Source: Merdibacter massiliensis (lineage in GTDB: Bacteria; Bacillota_I; Bacilli_A; Erysipelotrichales; Erysipelotrichaceae). Taken from it: 64,000 nucleotides of DNA. Each line of letters starts with the position of its first letter. The stretch's first letter is position 1. Position numbers and translations under genes: made by a program. The stretch covers positions 371,047-435,046 of the forward strand of contig NZ_LT699728.1 of NCBI RefSeq assembly GCF_900155395.1, written 5' to 3'. Below are positions 36,043 through 45,770 of this stretch, piece by piece. The notes beneath the pieces were generated by a model. The model searched no databases, was not told the origin of the DNA, and saw only the letters and a program-made list of their open reading frames with translations.

Positions 36043-36771
36043 ATGAAACAATCCAACTCTGCTATGACTCATTTTTCGCAATCACCACTGTTTTCAGCTC
36101 CTCAAAAGCCAGAAATACGATCAGTTCTGCTTTCTTTTAAGGATCCAGGCAGTGCGATCACACACTTGATTGCTTTTGTGCTGACTTTATTGGCATCCAT
36201 TCCTTTATGGATCTGTGCCAAACAAACCAATGATATGACCAGTCTGCTCTCTATGATCATCTTTTCCTTTTCCATGATGGCGCTCTATGCAGCCAGCACC
36301 TGTTATCATAGTTTTGATACGACCCCGAAAGCCAACCGTGTACGAAAAAAGATCGATCATATGATGATCTTTATCCTCATCGCCGGCAGTTATACCCCGA
36401 TCTGTCTGTTAGCCCTGCCAACACCAACCTCTGCCATCTTATTAGCAGCTGTTTGGTCACTGGCCTTTCTTGGCTGTATCTTGAAACTTTGCTGGATCTA
36501 TTGTCCAAAATGGGTTTCTTCCGTTTTATACATTGCCATGGGCTGGACCTGTCTATTTGCCTTGCCGCAGCTGTTGCAATCATTGCATACCGCACAGTTT
36601 ATCTGGCTGCTTGCCGGGGGCATCATCTATACGATCGGCGGCGTGATCTATGCACTCAAACTTCCGCTTTTTAACTCTCTTCATCCTCATTTCGGCTCTC
36701 ATGAAATCTTTCACTTGTTTGTGATGGGCGGCAGCTTATGCCATTTTGTCGTGATGTTCTTATTGCTTTAA
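36043..36771 (+). CDS. Hemolysin III / PAQR-family membrane protein
   Basis: A 242-residue protein with about seven membrane helices after a 45-residue soluble start. It has the family's conserved metal-site pattern: YHSFD after helix 2, HMMIFILIAGSYTP, and HEIFHLFVMGGSLCH in the last helix. Known relatives are YqfA and PAQR receptors. The haemolysin name does not prove toxicity, and a role in membrane-lipid homeostasis is likely. CTAGGAGGTGCG precedes the ATG. Confidence 0.92.
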   Translation: MKQSNSAMTHFSQSPLFSAPQKPEIRSVLLSFKDPGSAITHLIAFVLTLLASIPLWICAKQTNDMTSLLSMIIFSFSMMALYAASTCYHSFDTTPKANRVRKKIDHMMIFILIAGSYTPICLLALPTPTSAILLAAVWSLAFLGCILKLCWIYCPKWVSSVLYIAMGWTCLFALPQLLQSLHTAQFIWLLAGGIIYTIGGVIYALKLPLFNSLHPHFGSHEIFHLFVMGGSLCHFVVMFLLL

Positions 36772-36773
36772 AC

Positions 36774-36797
36774 AAAAGCTCTGCAGCAAGAGCTTTT
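36774..36797 (+). terminator. Rho-independent terminator
   Basis: AAAAGCTCT pairs with AGAGCTTTT around 6 nt and TTA follows. Confidence 0.8.
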
Positions 36798-36810
36798 TTA
36801 TTTTCCATAA

Positions 36811-36840
36811 AAAAGGACATCCATTGATTGGATGTCCCCT
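36811..36840 (-). terminator. Rho-independent terminator of pheST
   Basis: On the minus strand GGACATCCA and TGGATGTCC form a perfect 9-bp stem followed by TTTTTT. Confidence 0.85.
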
Positions 36841-36852
36841 CTTTTTCCATCA

Positions 36853-39255
36853 TTAAGCACGCAGCTGTGCCTGTACCTCTTTCTGCAAAGTTTCCATGAC
36901 TTTCTCATGAATCTGATTGATATCTTGGTCGGTCAATGTTTTTTCTGCTGACTGGAACACGATCGTAAGCGCCACAGACTTCTTGTCCGCTTCGACATGT
37001 TCTCCTTCATACACATCAAACACTTCGACGTTCTGGATCACATTTTCTTTTCCAAGCTTTCCGCATTTTTGAATACTGTTGATGATATCTCCTACATGGA
37101 CACCGCGATCCACTACCAATGCAAGGTCACGGGAAACAGAAGGATATTTCGAAATCGGCTCAAATTTTACTTTTGCCGCTGCATTCTCCAATAATACCTC
37201 CATATTGAATTCACCCATGACCGCATCTTTTACATCATATTGTTTCGCCATATTCGGATGAATCTTTCCAAAGATACCAAGCAATGTCTTGCCGATATAG
37301 ACTTCTGCACTTTGATATGGATGGAAATGTTTTACATCTTTGGTATTCTCTTTAAAGATCACACGATGCGTATTGAATCCAAGCGTTTCCAGCAAGGACT
37401 GCAACAATCCCTTGATCGTATAGAAATCTGCCGGTGTCTCGACCTTTTGCCATCTGCTCTTTTGCAAGCTGCCGCACAAGACGATGCCAAAACGTTCTTC
37501 CATGCTGTCTTGCGAATATACGCTGCTGATCTCAAACAGCGGAACATCTTTGATCGAACGCGCCAAATTATAAGCTGCACTTTCTAACAGGCTTGGCAAG
37601 ATGCTGGTACGTACATATTTTCGTTCTTCGCTCATCGGCGATGCCAAAGTCACATAACTCTTTAACGGCATGATGGCATCCTGCAGTTCCTGTTCACCGA
37701 CCAAAGTATACGTTTCCGCTTCATAGAAGCCTTGGTTTGTAAAGATCTCGCGTAAACGGCGGCGCAATTGCTGGCGTTTTGTCAGCGCACCAACGGTTGC
37801 AGGCATGATCGGCATTGTGCTAGGCAGATCATCAAAACCGATCAAGCGAATGATTTCTTCTGCAATATCCGCCTCCATGGAGATATCCTGACGGTAACTT
37901 GGGATCACGACATGGATCTTGCGCTGTGTTTGTACTGGTGAAAAATCAAGACGGGTCAATACATCCATCATCTGTGCATCACTGAAAGATGTACCTAATA
38001 ATTGATTGATGCGATCGATATCGACATCAAACTGTTTTTCTTCTACTTTCCACTCATTTGAATACACTGTTTCTTCAATGTCTTTGGCATCCGCATATTC
38101 CACTAACAATTGAATGGCACGATCCATGGCAGCGATCGGCGCATGAGGCTCGATTCCTTTTTGGTAACGGATGCATGCATCAGTGTTTAAATTTAAACGG
38201 CGCGCTGTGTTTCGAATCGCTACATGATCAAAGATGGCAGCTTCGATCAAGATGCCTTTTGTATCATCTAAGATCTTCGAGTTGTCACCGCCCATGATTC
38301 CGGCAATAGCCACTGGTTTGTCATTGACCGTGATCATCAGATCTCCCGGCTGAATAGCATATTCTACATCGTCTAATGCAGTATATTTACAAGTCAGATC
38401 ATCACGAACGACGATCTCCTCTTTTTCCAATCGGTTCAGATCAAAGAAATGCAACGGCTGTCCTGTCTCCAGCATGACCAAATTGGAGATATCGACCACG
38501 TTATTGATCGATTTGATGTTGCTGGCCATCAATAATTCTTTCATCCATTTTGGACTTTCCTTGATCGTTACGCTGCGGACGATCTTTCCTGTATACAACG
38601 GACATTTTTTTGTTTGTGAAGAAACTTTTAGATTCGTTTGACCACCGCAATTGCTCGCTCCTTCATAAGACGGCAATGTCACCTTGCGGTTTAAGATCGC
38701 TCCTGTCTCTTTCGCCATAGCAAACGCAGCCATGCAGTCATTACGATTCGGTGTCAGTGAAACATCCAGGATCTCATCATCCAATCCTAAATATTCCAAT
38801 ACATGCGTATCTCCCACAACGGCATCCTCTCCTAAGATCTCGATGCCTGCTTTTTGTTCATCTGTCAAGCTCTTTGGATCTACTCCCAATTCCAGCAAGG
38901 AACAGATCATACCGTTGCTTTCCTGTCCGCGGATCACGCTGGCTTTGATCTCTCCGCCTGGCAAGATCGCACCCGGCAAGGAAACGATGACCTTCTGTCC
39001 GGCTGCTACGTTGGGAGCACCGCAAACGATCTGTCGCGTATCTGTACCTACATCGACTTGACAAACATGCAAATGATCGCTGTCTGGATGATCGACACAA
39101 CTTTTCACATAGCCGATCACTAAGTTGGTAGCTTTTGCCCCTTTATCGATACCTTCTACTTCCAAGCCGGCATTCGTAATGCGATCTGCAATTTCTTCAA
39201 TGGAAAGATCGCTGATATCCATATATTGACTTAACCATTTTTTTGAGATTAACAT
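36853..39255 (-). CDS. pheT: Phenylalanyl-tRNA synthetase beta subunit
   Basis: A 800-residue protein with an N-terminal tRNA-binding (EMAP-like) domain (HPDSDHLHVCQVDVG), B3/B4 domain (editing), B5, the synthetase-like core and a C-terminal ferredoxin-fold anticodon-binding domain (KYPSVSRDLALVVD near 710). It pairs with PheS as an alpha2-beta2 enzyme to charge tRNA(Phe). It starts 13 bp after pheS and shares the T-box-controlled transcript. Confidence 0.97.
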   Translation of the reverse strand: MLISKKWLSQYMDISDLSIEEIADRITNAGLEVEGIDKGAKATNLVIGYVKSCVDHPDSDHLHVCQVDVGTDTRQIVCGAPNVAAGQKVIVSLPGAILPGGEIKASVIRGQESNGMICSLLELGVDPKSLTDEQKAGIEILGEDAVVGDTHVLEYLGLDDEILDVSLTPNRNDCMAAFAMAKETGAILNRKVTLPSYEGASNCGGQTNLKVSSQTKKCPLYTGKIVRSVTIKESPKWMKELLMASNIKSINNVVDISNLVMLETGQPLHFFDLNRLEKEEIVVRDDLTCKYTALDDVEYAIQPGDLMITVNDKPVAIAGIMGGDNSKILDDTKGILIEAAIFDHVAIRNTARRLNLNTDACIRYQKGIEPHAPIAAMDRAIQLLVEYADAKDIEETVYSNEWKVEEKQFDVDIDRINQLLGTSFSDAQMMDVLTRLDFSPVQTQRKIHVVIPSYRQDISMEADIAEEIIRLIGFDDLPSTMPIMPATVGALTKRQQLRRRLREIFTNQGFYEAETYTLVGEQELQDAIMPLKSYVTLASPMSEERKYVRTSILPSLLESAAYNLARSIKDVPLFEISSVYSQDSMEERFGIVLCGSLQKSRWQKVETPADFYTIKGLLQSLLETLGFNTHRVIFKENTKDVKHFHPYQSAEVYIGKTLLGIFGKIHPNMAKQYDVKDAVMGEFNMEVLLENAAAKVKFEPISKYPSVSRDLALVVDRGVHVGDIINSIQKCGKLGKENVIQNVEVFDVYEGEHVEADKKSVALTIVFQSAEKTLTDQDINQIHEKVMETLQKEVQAQLRA

Positions 39256-39268
39256 TGCTTTTGCCCTC

Positions 39269-40303
39269 CTATTCGAATTTCGTGAACGTCTTCAAGAAAC
39301 GGATGTCATTCGTATAGAAATGACGAATATCATCAATACCATACTTCAACATAGCGACACGTTCAGCCCCGATACCAAATGCAAAGCCGCTTACTTTTTC
39401 TGGATCATAGCCAGCCATGCGCAACACATTTGGATGCACCATACCAGCACCCAGGATCTCGATCCATCCGGTACCTTTGCAAGTAGGGCATCCTTTTCCT
39501 CCGCACATGTGGCAAGAGACATCCACTTCTACGCTTGGTTCCGTAAATTGGAAATAACTTGGACGGAAACGTATGACACGTTTTTCGCCAAACATACGTT
39601 TAGCAACAAACTCTAATGTCCCTTTTAGATCGCTCAATCGAATGTTTTCACCAACGACCAGCCCCTCTACTTGGGTAAACTGATGAGAATGCGTAGCATC
39701 ATCATCATCACGACGATACACTTTTCCAGGACAGATGACCTTGATCGGTGTACGCGGTGCATCTTTTTCCAAAACGCGCATCTGAATCGCTGTCGTATGC
39801 GTACGAAGCAAATGTTCTACGTCAATATAGAAAGTATCTTGCATATCCCGTGCCGGATGATCCTTTGGAATATTTGCACGTTCAAAGTTATAAAAATCCA
39901 ATTCTACTTCCGGTCCTTCTTCTACGCTGTACCCTAAACCGATGAACAGATCTTCAATCTCTTTCTGCACAAGAGTCAAAGGATGGATATTTCCTAAATT
40001 TGGTTTTCTGCCATCCAATGTGATATCGATCTTTTCCTGCTGCAAACGATCATTGACTTCTTTTTCTTCCAATACGACGTGTTTTTCATCAATAGCTGCG
40101 CCGATTGCCTGTTTCAATGCATTGACCTGCTGACCAAAGGCAGGACGTTCCTCCTTTGGCAGATCTTTCATGGATTTCATCAGATCCTGAATCGGTCCTT
40201 TTTTACCTAAATAAAAAACACGCAAATTCTGCAGATCGGCCAAACTTTCACATGCTGCAATGCGGCTTAAGCCTTCATTTTTGATGTTTGTTATTTTTTC
40301 CAT
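39269..40303 (-). CDS. pheS: Phenylalanyl-tRNA synthetase alpha subunit
   Basis: The start at 40303 has AAAGGA 7 bp upstream; another ATG at 40309 is too close to the site. The 344-residue product has an N-terminal coiled-coil and then the class II catalytic core with [30 protein letters not shown] and [10 protein letters not shown]. It charges tRNA(Phe) together with PheT. It is first in the operon, directly behind a T-box leader. Confidence 0.97.
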   Translation of the reverse strand: MEKITNIKNEGLSRIAACESLADLQNLRVFYLGKKGPIQDLMKSMKDLPKEERPAFGQQVNALKQAIGAAIDEKHVVLEEKEVNDRLQQEKIDITLDGRKPNLGNIHPLTLVQKEIEDLFIGLGYSVEEGPEVELDFYNFERANIPKDHPARDMQDTFYIDVEHLLRTHTTAIQMRVLEKDAPRTPIKVICPGKVYRRDDDDATHSHQFTQVEGLVVGENIRLSDLKGTLEFVAKRMFGEKRVIRFRPSYFQFTEPSVEVDVSCHMCGGKGCPTCKGTGWIEILGAGMVHPNVLRMAGYDPEKVSGFAFGIGAERVAMLKYGIDDIRHFYTNDIRFLKTFTKFE

Positions 40304-40321
40304 ACTCATTTCCTTTCTTGC

Positions 40322-40545
40322 CAAAAAAAAAGCACAAGTGCAGGAACGAACATACGCTCGCGGTACCATCCTGCTTCATCTTGCGACACACCTTGATTCT
40401 CATGATAACCGAATGAATCGGGAGAGGATTTCTCTCACTCACAGGTGAATTCAACAGTTCTGACTCAAGGTGTCTTTCAGTCGGTGAACACCTCTCCCTA
40501 GCAATCAGTTTGTCTGCCTACTACTCCTGATCTACGTTTTACAAT
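40322..40545 (-). promoter_or_regulatory. T-box riboswitch leader of pheST
   Basis: The minus-strand leader contains the T-box core TGGTACCGCG (40368-40359). A long stem I is closed by GGGAGAGG and CCTCTCCC (about 40503 to 40419), and a T9 run (40331-40323) lies just before the pheS ribosome site. Uncharged tRNA would favour the antiterminator. Phe (UUC) is expected as specifier; UUC occurs in stem I but I cannot place the specifier loop with certainty. Confidence 0.9.
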
Positions 40546-40551
40546 GTAATT

Positions 40552-40580
40552 ATTATATCCTTTTAAAGTGCTTATTTCAA
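40552..40580 (-). promoter_or_regulatory. Sigma-70-type promoter of the pheST T-box transcript
   Basis: On the minus strand TTGAAA (40580-40575), a 17-bp spacer and a perfect TATAAT (40557-40552) lie just upstream of the T-box leader. Confidence 0.85.
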
Positions 40581-40693
40581 GGGAAAAATATAAGCTTGTC
40601 ATCAATAGAGGCTCTTTGTACAATAAGAGTAGAGAGACAAGATAGACCATTTCATTTTTTAATGCTTAAGAGCTGAGAGCAGAAAGGATCCTT

Positions 40694-41896
40694 ATGCGTA
40701 CAAAAAAGAAAAAAAGAAATATTTCTATGATTTTAACTGTTTTATTTGCCTTGCTTTCTGTCATTTCTATCCTTCTTTATTCTATGGTATGGTTTACACG
40801 TCTACAGCAGGAAAACACATCTGCCGCATCTTTGCAATCCGCTTTATCCTCTCATATACAGCATAGTCTTTCTAAAATAGAATATCCAGCTCATACAAAG
40901 ATCCAGGATCTTTTGGATCAAATGACAATAGAAGAGAAAGTTGGACAACTCTTTCTTGCACGTTGCCCGCAAGAAAAAGCAATAGAAAAAATAAATACAT
41001 ATCATTTAGGCGGCTATCTTCTTTTTGAGCAAGATTTTTCTAATAAAAGCAAAGAACAGATCCAGCATACCATTCAGAGCTATCAACAAGCATCTTCGAT
41101 CGGATTATGGATCGGTGCAGATGAAGAAGGCGGAACTGTCAACCGCATCAGCACAAACCCTCAATTACGTGCCGTTCCATTTTGGTCCCCTCAGGATCTG
41201 TATCAAGAAGGCGGTTATGAGCTGATTCGTTCTGACACAAAAGAAAAATGCCAATTATTGCAAGAGCTGGGAGTAAACCTTAACTTTGCCCCCGTATGCG
41301 ACGTCTGTGATCAACCTGCAGATTTTATTTATCCAAGGACTTTTGGAAAAGATGCAAACACAACAAGCACCTATGTGCAAGTCGTCGTACAAGAAATGAA
41401 ACAGCAAAAAATCGGCAGCGTGCTCAAACATTTTCCAGGATACGGCAACAACCTGGATACACATACCGGCATATCCCATGACCAGCGTCCATACACGACA
41501 TTTATTTCAAATGATTTTTTGCCTTTTCAGGCAGGAATCAATGCCGGCGCTGATCTTGTCCTAGTCTCACATAATATAGTGGAATGTATGGATGACTCTT
41601 CTCCTGCATCTCTTTCCGCCAATGTACATTCCATTCTCCGCAACGATCTAGGCTTTACCGGCGTGATCATCACCGATGATCTTGCAATGCAGGCCATTCA
41701 AGACAACTGCCCGAAAGAAGAGATTGCAATACGGGCCCTATTAGCCGGCAACGACGTATTATGCTGTACTGATTTTGAAGAACAGATCCAATACGTTTTA
41801 AATGCTGTTCAGGACGGTACGATTTCGGAAGCTCGTATCGATGTATCTCTTATACGTATCTTGCAATGCAAAGAACAATTAGGTATCCTTAAATGA
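40694..41896 (+). CDS. Glycoside hydrolase family 3, NagZ-like, membrane-anchored
   Basis: A 400-residue protein. A basic start and hydrophobic stretch (about 11-33) form a signal anchor. The GH3 TIM barrel follows, with IGADEEGG, NFAPVCDV, KHFPGYGNNLDTHTG (acid/base loop, usually KHFPGHG) and ITDDLAMQ holding the nucleophile Asp. The likely activity is exo-beta-N-acetylglucosaminidase on cell-wall fragments outside the membrane. GAAAGGATCCTT precedes the ATG. It is followed after 16 bp by a SpoU methyltransferase gene. Confidence 0.9.
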   Translation: MRTKKKKRNISMILTVLFALLSVISILLYSMVWFTRLQQENTSAASLQSALSSHIQHSLSKIEYPAHTKIQDLLDQMTIEEKVGQLFLARCPQEKAIEKINTYHLGGYLLFEQDFSNKSKEQIQHTIQSYQQASSIGLWIGADEEGGTVNRISTNPQLRAVPFWSPQDLYQEGGYELIRSDTKEKCQLLQELGVNLNFAPVCDVCDQPADFIYPRTFGKDANTTSTYVQVVVQEMKQQKIGSVLKHFPGYGNNLDTHTGISHDQRPYTTFISNDFLPFQAGINAGADLVLVSHNIVECMDDSSPASLSANVHSILRNDLGFTGVIITDDLAMQAIQDNCPKEEIAIRALLAGNDVLCCTDFEEQIQYVLNAVQDGTISEARIDVSLIRILQCKEQLGILK

Positions 41897-41912
41897 CAGG
41901 AGGTCGTGAAAA

Positions 41913-42656
41913 ATGGAAATCAACTCTTTACGAAATGCACAAGTTAAAAAATGGACAAAATTAAAACAGAAAAAATATAGAAAAGAATATGATTTATTTC
42001 TTGTAGAAGGGATGCACTTAGTTGAAGAAGCCGGTAAAGCAAATTTGATCGAACAAATCCTTTGTACAGAAGAATGTGATCACCCTTTTACTCAATATCC
42101 CTGTATCCATGTGACCAAGGCAATATTAGATAAAATAACGGACAGCGTTTCTGGCAGCGATATCGCTGCTGTCTGTCACTTTCCACGATCTTTTGTTTCA
42201 CAAAGCAAACAGCTTATTTTGTTAGATCATGTACAAGACCCAGGCAACGTGGGAACCATTATTCGAAGTGCCTATGCATTTGGTTATGGCACAGTCTTGC
42301 TTTCAGAAGGATGTGCCGACCCTTATAGTGAAAAAGTCATTCGTTCCACACAAGGTGCTTTGTTCCATATGCAAGTACAGACTTGTTCTTTAAGCGATAC
42401 CATTCAAAAACTGAAACAACAAGCGATCCCCGTTTATGCAACTGCCTTGCATCAAGAAAGCATTCCCCTTTCTAAATTAGAAGTGCCAAAAGAATTTGCT
42501 GTCATATTTGGAAATGAAGGACAAGGCGTTGATGAAGAACTCTTAAAGATGAGCGATGCAACGATCTTCATTGAAATGCAGCGATTTGAATCACTGAATG
42601 TCGCTGTTGCCGCTGGAATCACACTCTATGAAATGAAACAAAAAAGTACGGTGTAA
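41913..42656 (+). CDS. TrmH/SpoU-family RNA 2'-O-methyltransferase
   Basis: A 247-residue protein with an N-terminal substrate-binding domain (KKWTKLKQKKYRKEYDLFLVEG, landmark YDLFLVEG) and a SPOUT knot: LDHVQDPGNVGTIIRSA, VIFGNEGQGV and SLNVAVAAGITLYEM. It would methylate a ribose in rRNA or tRNA; the site is unknown. It has AGGAGGTCGTG as its ribosome site and is probably co-transcribed with the GH3 gene. Confidence 0.93.
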   Translation: MEINSLRNAQVKKWTKLKQKKYRKEYDLFLVEGMHLVEEAGKANLIEQILCTEECDHPFTQYPCIHVTKAILDKITDSVSGSDIAAVCHFPRSFVSQSKQLILLDHVQDPGNVGTIIRSAYAFGYGTVLLSEGCADPYSEKVIRSTQGALFHMQVQTCSLSDTIQKLKQQAIPVYATALHQESIPLSKLEVPKEFAVIFGNEGQGVDEELLKMSDATIFIEMQRFESLNVAVAAGITLYEMKQKSTV

Positions 42657-42679
42657 ATAATTGAAAGCATCGTACTTTT
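42642..42679 (+). terminator. Terminator overlapping the SpoU gene end
   Basis: AAAAGTACG-GTG pairs with CAT-CGTACTTTT (one wobble). The stem's left arm includes the last codons. Confidence 0.6.
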
Positions 42680-42700
42680 CTTACAAAATAGACAGAATAG

Positions 42701-42728
42701 TTGACTTTTATATAGAACATGATATATT
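42701..42728 (+). promoter_or_regulatory. Sigma-70-type promoter of the ABC operon
   Basis: TTGACT (42701-42706), a 16-bp spacer and TATATT (42723-42728) lie 45 bp before the ABC ATPase start. Confidence 0.6.
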
Positions 42729-42773
42729 TCGATTATACAAGAAACAGCTTTCTTGCATTAAAAGGAGAACAAT

Positions 42774-43496
42774 ATGATTGAAATCAAACACGTTACAAAG
42801 ACCTTTGGTACAAAAAAAGCAGTCGATGATCTTGATTTGACCATTCCTACTGGTGAAATCGTTGGATTTATCGGACCAAACGGTGCTGGCAAAACGACCA
42901 CGATCAAAATGATCACCGGCGTTCTGAATCCAGATGAAGGAGAGATCCTCATCAATGGGAAAAACATTCAAAAAGAACCAATCGAGGCAAAACGGCAGTT
43001 TGGCCTTGTTCCAGATAATCCAGATATGTTTTTACGTTTAAAAGGAATTGAATACCTCAATTTCATGGGCGATATATATGAAGTCGATACTGCTGTTCGT
43101 CAGCAACGCATCGAGTCTTTGGCTGAAACATTCGAAATGAAGGATGCCTTAAATGATAAAATTCTCTCTTACTCTCACGGTATGCGTCAAAAAATCGTGA
43201 TCATGGGGGTATTGATCAATGAACCAGAAGTTTGGATCCTGGATGAACCGATGACCGGATTAGACCCGCAATCCAGCTATCATTTAAAACAAATGATGAA
43301 AGAGCATGCAGCAAAAGGCAAAACCGTCTTTTTCTCTACTCATGTATTGGAAGTCGCTGAAAAACTATGTGATAAGATTGCAATCATTTCACATGGAAAA
43401 ATGATCTATTTTGGCACATTGGAAGACCTTCGTGCACAACATGGAGAAAATCAAAGCTTAGAAGAACTGTTCCTTGAGGTAACCGAACATGCGTAA
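42774..43496 (+). CDS. ABC transporter ATP-binding protein
   Basis: A 240-residue ATPase with Walker A GPNGAGKTT, signature SYSHGMRQK (SHGMR, usual in ABC-2 drug/Na exporters), Walker B VWILDEPMTGLD and switch FFSTHVLE. AAAGGAGAACAAT precedes the ATG. Its end overlaps the permease start by 8 bp, so it powers that permease. Confidence 0.95.
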   Translation: MIEIKHVTKTFGTKKAVDDLDLTIPTGEIVGFIGPNGAGKTTTIKMITGVLNPDEGEILINGKNIQKEPIEAKRQFGLVPDNPDMFLRLKGIEYLNFMGDIYEVDTAVRQQRIESLAETFEMKDALNDKILSYSHGMRQKIVIMGVLINEPEVWILDEPMTGLDPQSSYHLKQMMKEHAAKGKTVFFSTHVLEVAEKLCDKIAIISHGKMIYFGTLEDLRAQHGENQSLEELFLEVTEHA

Positions 43497-45132
43497 ATTT
43501 TTGGCATTAACAAAAGTACAGCTGAAGAGCGGTGCTATCTCCACAACAGACGGCACGATCAAACAGTGGAAAAAAATATTGCTTTATATTTTTCTTCTAG
43601 TGTGCATGCTTCCTACATTAGTGCTCATTGCTCTTGGTTTCTACCACGGCTTTGATTTCATGCGCACATTTGGTCAAGCAGGCTATCTCATGAATATAGG
43701 TTATTTGATTACCGCAATCATCATTTTCTTATTTTCTATTTTTGCGATACCAAGCATCTATTATTTCAGCAAAGATATCGATCAACTGCTGACCTTGCCG
43801 ATCCAGCCGGAGATGATCCTTACTTCCAAGCTGGTCGTCTGCATCATATATGAATATTTATTTACCGCAGCCGTCTTGATTCCGATGTATGGTTCATTTG
43901 TCATGCAGATCGGTTTTTCCTTCTTATCTTTGCTTGTATTTCTCATTATTTTTATCACTTTACCAATTTATCCATTGGTCTTAAGCAGTGTGCTGACAAT
44001 GATCATCATGCGGTTCGTTCCATTTTTCAATAACCGCGACCGCTTTAATCTCATTGGCGGCGTCGTTGTCGTAATTGCGGCAATGAGCTTATCTTTCTGG
44101 TTACAGACAATGAACACGCAGGATATGAGTTCGATCATTCAAGCACTCATGGACGGAAATAATTCTTTGATGCAGATAGGAACGATCTTATTTCCATTTA
44201 TTCCGGCAGCTTCCATAGCAACCTATTATGGCGATTTTCTGCAATTATTTCTATATTTAGGAATTCTTGTGATCAGTTTCATCGTATTTCTGTTCTGTGG
44301 AAAATTTCTTTATTTCCAAGGTGCAATCGGCAGCAGTGAGACATCTCATTCACGGCGGAAATTTAGTAATAAACAATTAAAAGAAAGTACACATCATTCT
44401 GTATTCCGCACATACGTTATCAAAGAATTCAAGATATTATTTCGTACACCCGTATTCTTTACCAATTGTGTGCTGACTGCTTTGCTGATGCCGATCATCT
44501 TTAGCATTGCTATCATTACTTCTTTAGATGGTCTTGATATCAAATCGATCATCACTCCACAAATGATCGATCAATTGCCGCACGTTTGGGCATATGTTTT
44601 GGTCATCAGTTTTATCGTAGGCGGTTTTATGGGCGGCATGAACATGATCAGTGCTACTGCCATTTCAAGAGAAGGAACCAATGCTTATTTCATGAAATAT
44701 ATTCCTGTTCCTATCAGCACGCAAGTGTTGGCAAAAGCTACCTGCGGAATCATCCTTTCCATATTCAGTTCTTGGTTGTTATTGATTCCTATCCATCTGG
44801 TTATTGAATACCCAATCTATTTAGATCTTATCTTCTTGCTTGGCAGCGCATTAAGTACGATCATCATTAATCTGGCAAGTATTTTAGTTGACAGTCACCG
44901 TCCAAAACTTGTCTGGGAACAAGAAACAGCAGCCGTCAAACAAAATATGAATGGTTTTATCAGCATGTTGTTTTCATTTTTGTTTGCTGCAGTCTGCATT
45001 GCACTACTTTATATGCTTTGGGTTACAGTTGTCATCTGCGCTGTTGTGCTGCTCATTGCCCAGATCATTCTTGTCATCGTTTTATACCGTTCTATCAAGA
45101 ATGCAAGCAACCGTTTGTTAAATTCTATTTAG
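43489..45132 (+). CDS. ABC transporter permease, large ABC-2-type subunit
   Basis: A 547-residue protein with roughly 12 membrane helices and a central basic cytoplasmic stretch (HSRRKFSNKQLKES at about 285-300), as in the large ABC_tran_2 permeases. GAGGTAACCGAAC precedes the ATG. With the preceding ATPase it likely exports an unknown substrate. The gene is followed closely by a DUF3783-like gene. Confidence 0.85.
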   Translation: MRKFLALTKVQLKSGAISTTDGTIKQWKKILLYIFLLVCMLPTLVLIALGFYHGFDFMRTFGQAGYLMNIGYLITAIIIFLFSIFAIPSIYYFSKDIDQLLTLPIQPEMILTSKLVVCIIYEYLFTAAVLIPMYGSFVMQIGFSFLSLLVFLIIFITLPIYPLVLSSVLTMIIMRFVPFFNNRDRFNLIGGVVVVIAAMSLSFWLQTMNTQDMSSIIQALMDGNNSLMQIGTILFPFIPAASIATYYGDFLQLFLYLGILVISFIVFLFCGKFLYFQGAIGSSETSHSRRKFSNKQLKESTHHSVFRTYVIKEFKILFRTPVFFTNCVLTALLMPIIFSIAIITSLDGLDIKSIITPQMIDQLPHVWAYVLVISFIVGGFMGGMNMISATAISREGTNAYFMKYIPVPISTQVLAKATCGIILSIFSSWLLLIPIHLVIEYPIYLDLIFLLGSALSTIIINLASILVDSHRPKLVWEQETAAVKQNMNGFISMLFSFLFAAVCIALLYMLWVTVVICAVVLLIAQIILVIVLYRSIKNASNRLLNSI

Positions 45133-45142
45133 GAGCTTCGAT

Positions 45143-45685
45143 ATGATTTTATTATATTTAGGAAATCAAGAACAAAAAAAGGAAGAGTACATCCAAGTAC
45201 TGCAATCGCTTGATCTGTCTTATCGAATCTTAACGGATCAAAATACAACTTCTACGATCCAAAGCCTTTTTGCACAAACAGATACTCCGCAAAGTGACCT
45301 CGCATTGGATCATCCATTAATGGTCATGAAAGATATCGATGATGAACAATTTCAGATCATCATGCAAAAACTGTCGCAAGCCGGTTTAGAGATGCAGCGC
45401 AAAGCAATGTGGACCAAACACAATCAACATTGGACATTTGCGCAACTCGCAGAAGAAATCGAAGAAGAACATCGATACTTTGCCGATCTGAACCGATTAT
45501 ATGCCTTCTTTCAAAAAAGCAATCAGAAAGACTCCAATCTCTACACAGAAGAGAGCTGGGCACAATATTCACGATGCATGATCGATCTATACCTACAGGT
45601 AAACAAACAGCAGCCATCTGCTGAAGAACTAAATCAAATGATTAAAAAAGCAATGGAAGCAGAAAGAAAATTGCAGAAAAGATAA
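45143..45685 (+). CDS. DUF3783-like cytoplasmic protein
   Basis: A 180-residue soluble protein. The N-terminal 90 residues (MILLYLGNQ, LMVMKDIDDEQFQIIMQKL, AMWTKHNQHWTF) resemble DUF3783, which senses or binds an unknown partner. The C-terminal half is helical (AEEIEEEHRYF, QMIKKAMEAERKLQ). It is third in the ABC operon, 10 bp after the permease, and ends at a strong terminator. The function is unknown. Confidence 0.7.
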   Translation: MILLYLGNQEQKKEEYIQVLQSLDLSYRILTDQNTTSTIQSLFAQTDTPQSDLALDHPLMVMKDIDDEQFQIIMQKLSQAGLEMQRKAMWTKHNQHWTFAQLAEEIEEEHRYFADLNRLYAFFQKSNQKDSNLYTEESWAQYSRCMIDLYLQVNKQQPSAEELNQMIKKAMEAERKLQKR

Positions 45686-45687
45686 AT

Positions 45688-45756
45688 AAAAAGACCTTTG
45701 TGACATATGAGAATAACTCAATTATTCATCCATGATGATTCACATTGGTCTTTTTT
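45688..45756 (+). terminator. Rho-independent terminator of the ABC operon
   Basis: AAAAAGACC with TTTGTGA pairs with TCACATT and GGTCTTTTT; a long loop and then T-rich sequence follow. Confidence 0.75.
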
Positions 45757-45770
45757 ATATTCTTCATCAT

